This document shows positions 52,243 to 58,997 of a DNA stretch of 64,000 nt, one piece after another (the stretch's first letter is position 1; each line of letters opens with the position of its first letter). The notes under the pieces are model-generated. The model ran no database searches and was not told the origin of the DNA. It was given only the letters and a program-made list of their open reading frames with translations. The stretch is from Oribacterium sp. KHPX15 (GTDB lineage Bacteria > Bacillota > Clostridia > Lachnospirales > Lachnospiraceae). The stretch is taken from NCBI RefSeq assembly GCF_900107835.1, contig NZ_FNRG01000008.1:14635-78634 (forward strand), in the 5' to 3' direction. Position numbers and translations under genes: made by a program.

Positions 52243-52356
52243 GCATAAGTCCTTGAAACGACAGTCCTTTAACGCGAGGGCTGACGCTACATGCCGAGTT
52301 GAATTCGAAAGCCTGTAGCAGACCAACACATTGCTGTATTGATACCGAACTTATGC
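52243..52356 (-). promoter_or_regulatory. Structured leader of rnr
   Basis: On the minus strand, GCATAAGT (52356-52349) pairs with ACTTATGC (52250-52243), enclosing a second stem GCTACA / TGTAGC (52319-52286) and a possible CGTCAG / CTGTCG stem. It lies between the secG terminator and the rnr start. No known riboswitch was recognised. Confidence 0.35.
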
Positions 52357-52358
52357 AG

Positions 52359-52389
52359 AAAAAAACCTGCATACTAATTGTATGCAGGT
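52359..52389 (-). terminator. Intrinsic terminator after secG
   Basis: On the minus strand CCTGCATAC-AATTA-GTATGCAGG is followed by TTTTTTT, about 60 bp beyond the secG stop, so rnr needs its own promoter or readthrough. Confidence 0.85.
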
Positions 52390-52446
52390 GTGAGATAACT
52401 GTCACTAAACTTATAGTTCAATCTTTTTGAGATCTTATAAAAACAA

Positions 52447-52674
52447 TCACCAGATGATATCAAGTATCAAAGCGATAACAAAAAATAAAGCTGCAGCGAT
52501 CTTTGTGAACTTCTCAAGTCCGCCTTCGATGGAACGTCCTTTATTCTTTGACCAGTATGACTCAGCCATTCCTGAGATAGCTCCAAGTCCTGCACTCTTG
52601 CCTTCCTGCATAAGAATGATAGCTGAAAGTGCTACGCCAATGATACAAAATATGATTACAAGTGCGATTTTCAT
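52447..52674 (-). CDS. Preprotein translocase subunit SecG
   Basis: A 75-residue protein with two hydrophobic helices (residues ~3-23 and ~55-75) joined by a loop with LMQEGKSAGLGAISG and SKNKGRSIEG, the conserved SecG middle region. It is a non-essential part of the SecYEG channel. AAGGTGG precedes the ATG. Its own promoter lies upstream and a terminator downstream. Confidence 0.93.
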   Translation of the reverse strand: MKIALVIIFCIIGVALSAIILMQEGKSAGLGAISGMAESYWSKNKGRSIEGGLEKFTKIAAALFFVIALILDIIW

Positions 52675-52720
52675 AAATCTTCACCACCTTATTCGCAATT
52701 AGTTTTTAAAATACCGTAGT

Positions 52721-52749
52721 ACTATAGCATGTTTTTATTTTCATTTCAA
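52721..52749 (-). promoter_or_regulatory. secG promoter
   Basis: On the minus strand TTGAAA, 17-bp spacer, TATAGT, about 47 bp upstream of the start codon. Confidence 0.7.
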
Positions 52750-52756
52750 GTGGGTC

Positions 52757-52917
52757 TTGAAAATTCGAGGGGATGCGCGACGGGCCACGAAGTTGAAAGA
52801 ACATTCGACACATTCATGTTCGCCCCAGCTGCACTGACGTGCATCTGGTTCGTACATGCCTGTGCCGAATGTTCTTTCAGTTCGCAGTCCTAGCCGCACA
52901 TCCCCTCAAATTTTCAA
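52757..52917 (-). ncRNA. Large hairpin element, copy 2 (candidate structured RNA)
   Basis: Read on the minus strand, the ends pair as TTGAAAATTTGAGGGGATG with CATCCCCTCGAATTTTCAA. An inner stem pairs AACTGAAAGAACATTCG with CGAATGTTCTTTCAACTT. The apex holds ACCAGATGCAC-GTCA-GTGCAGCTGGGGCG. The loop motifs match copy 1 at 30123-30278, while stem arms differ but still pair. It lies between murI and the secG promoter, in the same orientation relative to transcription as copy 1. Confidence 0.6.
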
Positions 52918-52973
52918 TCACGTATTGGAAGGCGGTATTTCATAGTAATGAGTCAATAAATTCAGAACTTAAA

Positions 52974-53330
52974 TGACTCAAAACATTAAATATCCAAATT
53001 GAGCCAATGAAATCCTTGTATTTCTATGACTGAAATTTAAAAATCTTGAAATTGAGTCAATGATTTTGTAGCAACTCTATGACTCCAATTAATAAAATCT
53101 TGAAATTGAGTCAATTGCTTTGTGGCGCCTCTATGACTCCAATTAATAAAATCTTGAAATTGAGTCAAATAAATATGTGTGATTAATTGACTTCAAACCC
53201 AGAAATATACGATATAAGTCAAAAGCCAAACTATAGTTAATTGACTTCAAATCCAGTAACGTCCGATATAAGTCACTTCCTGAACTTGTTATTATTGACT
53301 TCATTTCCATATATTTTATTAAGAGTCAAA
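52974..53330. repeat. 54-bp tandem repeat array (array 3)
   Basis: Seven units begin TGACT(C/T/G) at 52974, 53027, 53080, 53134, 53188, 53242 and 53296, giving a period of 53-54 bp. Each has (A/G)AGTCA or GAGCCA at unit positions 29-34, so each 34-bp block is bounded by an inverted TGACT...AGTCA pair, followed by a ~20-bp variable part. A half unit (TGAGTCAAT) lies at 52949. Interiors are more diverged than in arrays 1 and 2. The gap 52675-53418 otherwise contains only the secG promoter and hairpin element 2. Confidence 0.85.
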
Positions 53331-53418
53331 AATCAAGTCTCATCAGAATAATCCCACAGGTACTATTCGTATTTTTATAGATGTCCTCTTGTAACGGATT
53401 TGGTATTCCCGAAAATTG

Positions 53419-54237
53419 TCATGGCCGAAATTCGAACGGAAGTTCTAGTAGCCGCTTTGCGAGGGCTGTGGGGTTGTCATTAGCAGCGGTGGAGTAGAGC
53501 TCTACTTTGCCGGGGGTGGTGCTATCCGTTAGGAGGTCGGCTTCGCGAAGGCGGCGGCGGGTTTCGCGGGAGGTGCCGTAGGCACCGTCATGGAAGATCA
53601 CGTCGTAGCCAAGGGCTTCACGGATTCTGTCGGTCACGAAGGGGAAGTGGGTGCAACCGAGGACGACGCTGTCTACAATTTGACCTCCGCCTCCGTCTTC
53701 TTTTTTGCGGAAGGGCTGCAGCAGATCCTTCAGGTAGGCGTCTATCTCAGGTGAGTTTTCTTTGCCTGCTTCCACCAAAGGAACTATTCCCGGAGCTGCA
53801 ACGGGATAGATGTCGGCATTCTCGCTGAATCTTCCTATAAGATGGTGGAGTCGCTCGCCATGAATTGTGGAGTTGGTTGCCAACACCAGAACGTGGGGGT
53901 AAGCATTAATCGCTTTATCAACTGCGGGTTTTACTGCGGGCTCCATGGCAACTATGATGGCATCTTTATATTTTTCTCTAAGATAGGTTGCTGCGGCGGA
54001 TGTGGCTGTGTTGCAGGCGATGACTATGGCTTTTGCTCCATGCGAAAACAAAAAGCGAATGCTGTCATCGCACATTTCTCTTATCCGTTCTTCACTTTTA
54101 TCGCCGTAGGGTGCATTGATGCTGTCCCCGTAAAATATAAAATCTTCATTTGGCATATCGTGCCTAAGGATTCGAAGCACGGAGATGCCACCCACCCCTG
54201 AGTCAAAAACTCCGATGGGAGATCGTCTAGAAATCAT
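53419..54237 (-). CDS. Glutamate racemase
   Basis: Makes D-glutamate for peptidoglycan. The 272-residue protein shows both catalytic Cys motifs: VIACNTATSAAA (near residue 75) and VLGCTHFPF (near residue 190), plus IGVFDSGVGG at the start and YGDSINAPYG. ATGGAGT precedes the ATG. The 744-base stretch downstream up to secG contains repeats only. Confidence 0.95.
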   Translation of the reverse strand: MISRRSPIGVFDSGVGGISVLRILRHDMPNEDFIFYGDSINAPYGDKSEERIREMCDDSIRFLFSHGAKAIVIACNTATSAAATYLREKYKDAIIVAMEPAVKPAVDKAINAYPHVLVLATNSTIHGERLHHLIGRFSENADIYPVAAPGIVPLVEAGKENSPEIDAYLKDLLQPFRKKEDGGGGQIVDSVVLGCTHFPFVTDRIREALGYDVIFHDGAYGTSRETRRRLREADLLTDSTTPGKVELYSTAANDNPTALAKRLLELPFEFRP

Positions 54238-54332
54238 ACTTACTCCATAAATCTATATTTAATATCATCAATTCAGTTGATGAACTCAGATACAAACAGT
54301 TATGCCGGCTATCCGCCGGGAATTACCAGCCT

Positions 54333-54382
54333 TTATCCACCGGGGTCGGTTATCGCCGGCGAGAACTGTCCCCGGTAGATAA
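54333..54382. repeat. Dispersed palindromic element, copy 3
   Basis: TTATCCACCGGGG...CCCCGGTAGATAA arms with inner GGTTATC / GAGAAC and a GCCGGC centre. A further CCGGGGCA / TGCCCACCGG hairpin lies at about 54413-54442. These occupy the murI-hprK divergent gap (54238-54621). Confidence 0.8.
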
Positions 54383-54500
54383 GTTTGTATTCAATTCCGG
54401 ATTCTTAAACCGGGGCACTCCGTTCATTAACAGATGCCCACCGGCTTTCACTTTACAATCAGTATATTAAATGATAGAACCATTTCCCCGCCGCTTCAAG

Positions 54501-54570
54501 TTGATTTTTCCCTGTCGTCAAAATATACTTAAATGAGTGGGACTGCGGGAGAGTGATCTCTGAGCAGTCC
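54501..54570 (+). promoter_or_regulatory. hprK promoter and leader hairpin
   Basis: TTGATT-17-TATACT (54501-54529). The transcript would begin almost at once with a hairpin GGACTGC / GCAGTCC (54540-54570) that has an inner GAGA / TCTC pairing. The ribosome site itself, GGAGGTCTCC, is a short palindrome. Confidence 0.55.
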
Positions 54571-54621
54571 GGTATCGGCTATTTATAATCATATCATATT
54601 TATTTAATTTGGAGGTCTCCT

Positions 54622-55557
54622 ATGACAAGTGAAGACAAAGTCAGTGTAACCGAACTAATAAACAGAGTGAAGCTTGTGAATCTCACTCCCGAGATCAACA
54701 CAGATAATGTATACATTACCATACCCAATGTTAACCGCCCGGCTTTACAGCTTGCGGGATTCTTTGATCAATTCGATTCAGAGCGCGTTCAGCTTATCGG
54801 TAATGTTGAGAATGCTTACCTCATGACTTTCGAGGCACCTCAGAGAAGAGCAAAGTATGACGCCATTACAAAATTCCCGATACCTTGTATCATTTACGCA
54901 AGAGATATCGTTCCTGACAGCTGCATGGTAGATGCCTGCCGCACCGCAAGGATACCTCTTTTGCAGTCTTCAAAGCCTACGACTGAGCTTGAAGCCGAGA
55001 TCATCAGTTTTCTCAAGGTAAAGATGGCTCCGATGATTTCTGTTCACGGAGTTCTGGTTGATGTTTACGGCGAGGGTGTTCTCATCATGGGTGACTCCGG
55101 AATCGGTAAATCCGAGGCAGCCCTTGAACTTATCAAGAGAGGACACAGACTTGTATCCGATGACGTTGTTGAGTTAAGAAAAGTAAGCGACGAAACACTG
55201 GTAGGTTCTGCTCCCGATATCACAAGACATTTCATCGAGCTTAGAGGCATTGGCATCATAGACGTTATGCAAATGTTTGGTGTTCAGTCTGTTATGGATA
55301 CCCAGAACATTGACATGGTCATAAAGCTTGCAGAGTGGTCAAAGGACAAGGACTACGACAGACTGGGTCTTAAGGACAATTACACAGAATTTCTGGGCAA
55401 CAAGGTTATATGCTATGATATCCCGGTTCGTCCCGGACGTAATGTTGCCATCATAGTAGAATGTGCAGCCGTTAACAACCGTGCAAAGAAGATGGGTTAC
55501 AATGCGGCACAGGTGCTTTACGAGCGTGTAACCGCAAACATGAAAAACAACGAATAA
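54622..55557 (+). CDS. HPr kinase/phosphorylase
   Basis: Phosphorylates HPr/Crh on Ser46 in response to sugar status and removes the phosphate, the key switch of carbon catabolite control in Firmicutes. The 311 residues have the N-terminal MurF-like domain and the C-terminal kinase with Walker A GDSGIGKSEAALEL (~155), LVSDDVVEL, and the HPrK signature ELRGIGIIDV. TTTGGAGG precedes the ATG. The same cluster encodes an HPr-like protein keeping Ser46 but not His15, the expected substrate. Confidence 0.95.
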   Translation: MTSEDKVSVTELINRVKLVNLTPEINTDNVYITIPNVNRPALQLAGFFDQFDSERVQLIGNVENAYLMTFEAPQRRAKYDAITKFPIPCIIYARDIVPDSCMVDACRTARIPLLQSSKPTTELEAEIISFLKVKMAPMISVHGVLVDVYGEGVLIMGDSGIGKSEAALELIKRGHRLVSDDVVELRKVSDETLVGSAPDITRHFIELRGIGIIDVMQMFGVQSVMDTQNIDMVIKLAEWSKDKDYDRLGLKDNYTEFLGNKVICYDIPVRPGRNVAIIVECAAVNNRAKKMGYNAAQVLYERVTANMKNNE

Positions 55558-55579
55558 TGCAGAAACAAAAACCTATGAG

Positions 55580-55690
55580 ATGTCCACTGAGGACAATTCT
55601 ATCTACTGGGGACAATTCTGTCCACCGGGGACGGTTCTTGCCGGAGAGAACCGTCCTTGGTGGATAGAGCCGTCCACGGTGGACAACTGA
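55580..55690. repeat. Palindromic element cluster, copy 4
   Basis: A full CCACCGGGGACGGTTCT / AGAACCGTCCTTGGTGG hairpin (55621-55664) flanked by partial arms (TGTCCACTGAGGACAATT, CTACTGGGGACAATTCTG, CGTCCACGGTGGACA). Several half-elements appear to have been joined here between hprK and murB. Confidence 0.8.
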
Positions 55691-55722
55691 CGGATAAAGA
55701 CTAGATTAAAGGAAAATGTTGA

Positions 55723-56769
55723 ATGAAAGTTTTGAAAAATGAGCCTCTGAAGAAGCACACAAGTTTTCGTGTAGGAGGTCCTGCAAAGGTATATGTTATT
55801 CCGGAGGACGATTATGAGCTCCGGAAGCTTATAGAGTTTCTCTATGAGGAAAAGCTTCCTTACAAGATCATCGGTAACGGAACAAATCTTCTGGTAAGCG
55901 ACGAGGGCGTGGATGCCATTGTCGTGGAGATCGGAAAGACTCTGGAGGGACTGACACTCACTGTTGAGGGTCAGGATTCGGAAACCTCCTGTGCTGATAA
56001 ACAGTGCACAGTGACTGCATCTTCCGGAATAAACTCAGGTATCGATGCAATCAGCGAAAAATCTGGCAAGAAAAAGAAAGCTGCAGCCACAGATTCAGAT
56101 CAAAAAAAATCAGACAAATCCACCGAAGAAAAAGATGCCAATGTTTACCTCCTTAAGGTTATGGCCGGCACTCTCATTGGTAAAGCCGCTCAGTTTGCTG
56201 CCGATAACAGTCTCGCCGGAATGGAAGCCCTGAGAGGAATTCCCGGAACTGTTGGCGGCGCGGTCACAATGAACGCCGGTGCGTATGGTACCGAGATGAT
56301 AGATGTTCTTCACTCTGTAGATGTGATCACAAAGGAAGGAAAGCTTCTGACACTTACTCCCGGGGAGCTTAAGCTCGGCTACCGTTACAGCATCGTTCCC
56401 GATAAGGAATATGTTGTGGTGTCGGTAACATTTGCACTGAAAAAGGGAGAGAAGAAGGAGATTAATGCCCTGATGGCGGACTACCAGCAGAGGCGTAAGG
56501 ATAAGCAGCCTATAGATAAGGCTTCAGCCGGCTCCACCTTCAAAAGACCCGAAGGACATTTTGCCGGAAAGCTTATCGAAGACTGCGGTTTAAGAGGCTA
56601 CAAACACGGCGGTGCCATGGTAAGCGAAAAGCATTGCGGATTTGTGATCAATGACGGCACCGCAAGAGCAGCCGACATATACTGGCTCATTGGAGAAATA
56701 CGTAAGAGAGTACTTTTGGAACAGGGTGTAGAACTCACTCCGGAGGTTAAAATATGGGGAAACTTCTGA
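55723..56769 (+). CDS. UDP-N-acetylenolpyruvoylglucosamine reductase with a charged insert
   Basis: FAD enzyme of peptidoglycan precursor synthesis. Type II MurB features: TSFRVGGPAKVYVIP, YKIIGNGTNLLVSD at the FAD site, GIPGTVGGAVTMNAGAYG, and the catalytic Ser in AGSTFKRPEG near residue 268. The length of 348 exceeds the usual ~300 because of a ~55-residue low-complexity insert (~87-142, rich in Lys, Ser, Asp) between FAD-domain strands. The frame stays open and no frameshift is needed. The C-terminus overlaps rapZ by 16 bp. Confidence 0.93.
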   Translation: MKVLKNEPLKKHTSFRVGGPAKVYVIPEDDYELRKLIEFLYEEKLPYKIIGNGTNLLVSDEGVDAIVVEIGKTLEGLTLTVEGQDSETSCADKQCTVTASSGINSGIDAISEKSGKKKKAAATDSDQKKSDKSTEEKDANVYLLKVMAGTLIGKAAQFAADNSLAGMEALRGIPGTVGGAVTMNAGAYGTEMIDVLHSVDVITKEGKLLTLTPGELKLGYRYSIVPDKEYVVVSVTFALKKGEKKEINALMADYQQRRKDKQPIDKASAGSTFKRPEGHFAGKLIEDCGLRGYKHGGAMVSEKHCGFVINDGTARAADIYWLIGEIRKRVLLEQGVELTPEVKIWGNF

Positions 56770-57617
56770 TAGTTACAGGCATGAGTGGTGCAGGAAAAAC
56801 CATTGCCCTTAAATCTCTTGAGGACATGGGGTACTACTGCGTTGACAATCTACCCATCCCTCTCGTGGATAAATTTGCCGAGCTGATCACTGACGGTAAT
56901 GAGCAGATCACCAAAGCTGCTCTCGGCATAGATGTACGTTCCGGAAAGGATCTTCCTTTACTAAAGGAAATCTTTGATGAATGGGACATCAAGGGAAATG
57001 TGGATTATGAGGTGGTTTTTCTTGATGCATCGGACGAAACACTTTTAAAGCGTTTTAAAGAAACAAGACGTGCCCACCCTCTCAGTAAGGATGGAAGAGT
57101 AGAGACCGGAATCGAGGCTGAACGTCAGGAGATGGACTGGCTGAAGGATAATGCCGGTTTCATCATTGACACTACCCGCTTACTTACAAAGGAGCTCAGA
57201 GCTCAGCTTGCCGATATATTTGAAAAGAACAGGGCTTATGAGAATCTTCAGGTGACAATATTAAGCTTTGGATTCAAGTACGGTATCCCGGAGGATTCCG
57301 ACCTGCTTTTTGATGTGAGATTCCTGCCCAATCCCTATTATGTTCAGGAGCTTAAGACTCATACGGGACTTGAGCAGTGCATAAAGGATTTTGTTCAGAA
57401 GGACGGTGTGGCAGATGAATTTCTGACGAAGCTGAAGGATATGGTAAGCTTCCTGATTCCTCATTATATAGAAGAAGGAAAAAACCAGCTGGTTATCAGT
57501 ATCGGGTGCACAGGCGGAAAACACCGTTCCGTTACCATAGCTGAGCTTTTGTACCAAAGCCTCAGTAAATCAGCGGATTATGGCATACGTATCGATCATA
57601 GGGATATAAGCAAATAG
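56754..57617 (+). CDS. RapZ-type nucleotide-binding protein (YvcJ)
   Basis: A 287-residue P-loop protein with Walker A TGMSGAGKTIALKSLEDMGY at the N-terminus and the C-terminal RapZ motif (IGCTGGKHRSV). In other bacteria RapZ binds amino-sugars and RNAs; the Firmicutes homologue binds GTP/ATP, and its precise role is not settled. The start overlaps murB, and the hprK-murB-rapZ-whiA order is conserved in this lineage. Confidence 0.93.
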   Translation: MGKLLIVTGMSGAGKTIALKSLEDMGYYCVDNLPIPLVDKFAELITDGNEQITKAALGIDVRSGKDLPLLKEIFDEWDIKGNVDYEVVFLDASDETLLKRFKETRRAHPLSKDGRVETGIEAERQEMDWLKDNAGFIIDTTRLLTKELRAQLADIFEKNRAYENLQVTILSFGFKYGIPEDSDLLFDVRFLPNPYYVQELKTHTGLEQCIKDFVQKDGVADEFLTKLKDMVSFLIPHYIEEGKNQLVISIGCTGGKHRSVTIAELLYQSLSKSADYGIRIDHRDISK

Positions 57618-57780
57618 GCATTAAGACAATTTATATGAATTTTAGGTATGTTTCCTATGTAATATTTTTATGGATATGCCCATAAAGAATTTTGTATCCA
57701 ATGTCTTTGTCGAGTTTCAACAATACGACTGGTTTTTGATTACCGTTTTTGATACTTTTTTCAAACCCGGGAGATTCAGA

Positions 57781-58476
57781 ATGGAACATTCTAAAAACAA
57801 AATATCTTTTTCAAGCCGGGTAAAGGATGAGTTACGGAAAAAAGACTTTACAGCTTATGAAAAAGTAATTAATATTGGTAGCGTCGATTCAAGGGATTTG
57901 AAAACCCGCTCTTATATAAGAGAATGTTTTTTAAATTCCGGTTCGGTTACAGATCCAAAAAAAGATTATCATTTGGAGTTTGTCTGTGAAGGTGCAGAAG
58001 ATGCTGACCGGATTTCAGACGGATTATGTGCATTTCAACTTGAACCAAGGATTATGGAAAGAAACGGACATCTGGTGGTTTACCTGAAGGATGCCGCACA
58101 GATATCTGACGTTCTGAATCTCATGGGAGCCGTTGACGGCCTTATGGAGTTTGAAAATGTACGTATACTCAAAGAAGTCAGTGAAAAGGTCAACCGACGC
58201 GTTAACTGCGAGACAGCCAATCTGCAGAGAACTGTTTCTGCAGGCATCAGACAGGTTGAAGATATCGAACTTATCGAAAGGGAACTGGGACTTAAGAATA
58301 TAGATCCGGGACTTAGAGAGATAGCTGAAAAGAGGTTGGAAGACCCCAATGCTTCTCTTTCGGAACTGGCAGAAAGACTCAGTGAACCTATTGGAAAGAG
58401 CGGAGCCAATCACCGTATGAGAAAGATTGCAAAAATCGCTGACTCCTTACGTGAAAAGACCGCCGAGAGAGTATGA
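57781..58476 (+). CDS. Shortened WhiA (DNA-binding cell-division/sporulation regulator)
   Basis: WhiA combines a homing-endonuclease-like (LAGLIDADG) fold with a helix-turn-helix. Here the WhiA start ISFSSRVKDELRK is followed after ~20 residues by SYIRECFLNSGSVTDPKK, the second LAGLIDADG unit, then RRVNCETANLQRT and the C-terminal HTH with LSELAERLSEPIGKSGANHRMRK. About 231 residues versus ~310 in the family: most of the first LAGLIDADG unit is missing. ATG 57781 follows GGGAGATT. The sequence before it (57618-57780) does not encode the missing part in any frame I can see. Confidence 0.85.
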   Translation: MEHSKNKISFSSRVKDELRKKDFTAYEKVINIGSVDSRDLKTRSYIRECFLNSGSVTDPKKDYHLEFVCEGAEDADRISDGLCAFQLEPRIMERNGHLVVYLKDAAQISDVLNLMGAVDGLMEFENVRILKEVSEKVNRRVNCETANLQRTVSAGIRQVEDIELIERELGLKNIDPGLREIAEKRLEDPNASLSELAERLSEPIGKSGANHRMRKIAKIADSLREKTAERV

Positions 58477-58564
58477 AAAGAAGTTGAGTTTTTTGTTAAT
58501 TGCAATGCAAGGGGGAATCCCTGTATTCATTGCTCACATTAGCTGATCTTCATGGAGGACAATG

Positions 58565-58825
58565 ATGAAGGACACAAACGTAGTAGTTAATTTACCAAAG
58601 AAATCTGATGACCACCCTGTGGCTATGCTTGTACAGATCGCCAGCAGATATGAGTCACGTATATATATGGCTGACGGCCCAAGAAAGGTTAATGCCAAGT
58701 CAATCATGGGCATGATGGCACTCGGTGTAAACAATGGCCAGGAGATCGTTATTTCCGCTGAAGGTTCAGATGAGGATGCAGCTGTTGAGGCTATCTCACA
58801 TTACCTCAAGGGTGAGGCAGTTTAA
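58565..58825 (+). CDS. HPr-like protein without the PTS histidine (Crh-like)
   Basis: About 86 residues with the HPr fold. The regulatory site region KSIMGMMALGV contains the Ser46 equivalent, the HPrK target. The PTS site, normally GIHARPA, reads SDDHPVA here; aligned on the Pro and the following AMLVQIAS, the His15 position is Asp and the Arg17 position is His. It should therefore be unable to carry phosphate between EI and EII in the usual way, like Bacillus Crh, and act only as a Ser-phosphorylated co-regulator of CcpA-type repression. GGAGG precedes the second ATG by six bases. It sits in the hprK cluster. Confidence 0.85.
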   Translation: MKDTNVVVNLPKKSDDHPVAMLVQIASRYESRIYMADGPRKVNAKSIMGMMALGVNNGQEIVISAEGSDEDAAVEAISHYLKGEAV

Positions 58826-58848
58826 TAAACATAAATAGTGAAACGCTC

Positions 58849-58900
58849 AAGGGGGCTATCATTTTAGATGATCATCATCTGAAGGATAGCTCCCTTTTAA
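58849..58900 (+). terminator. Intrinsic terminator after the HPr-like gene
   Basis: AAGGGGGCTATC / GATAGCTCCCTT stem with GATGATCATCATC in the loop, followed by TTTT. Confidence 0.85.
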
Positions 58901-58997
58901 TGTCTCAAGTTATTCAGAACAAATATTCTAAATTTCCACCATGTGTGGTATGATGTATATGTTTTTCAAACGAAGAAAACAGCAATAGGAGATCACA

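Noticed and set aside
49367-52446. tmRNA gene near smpB and rnr
   Set aside because: The gaps are too short or lack the tRNA-like ends expected of ssrA.
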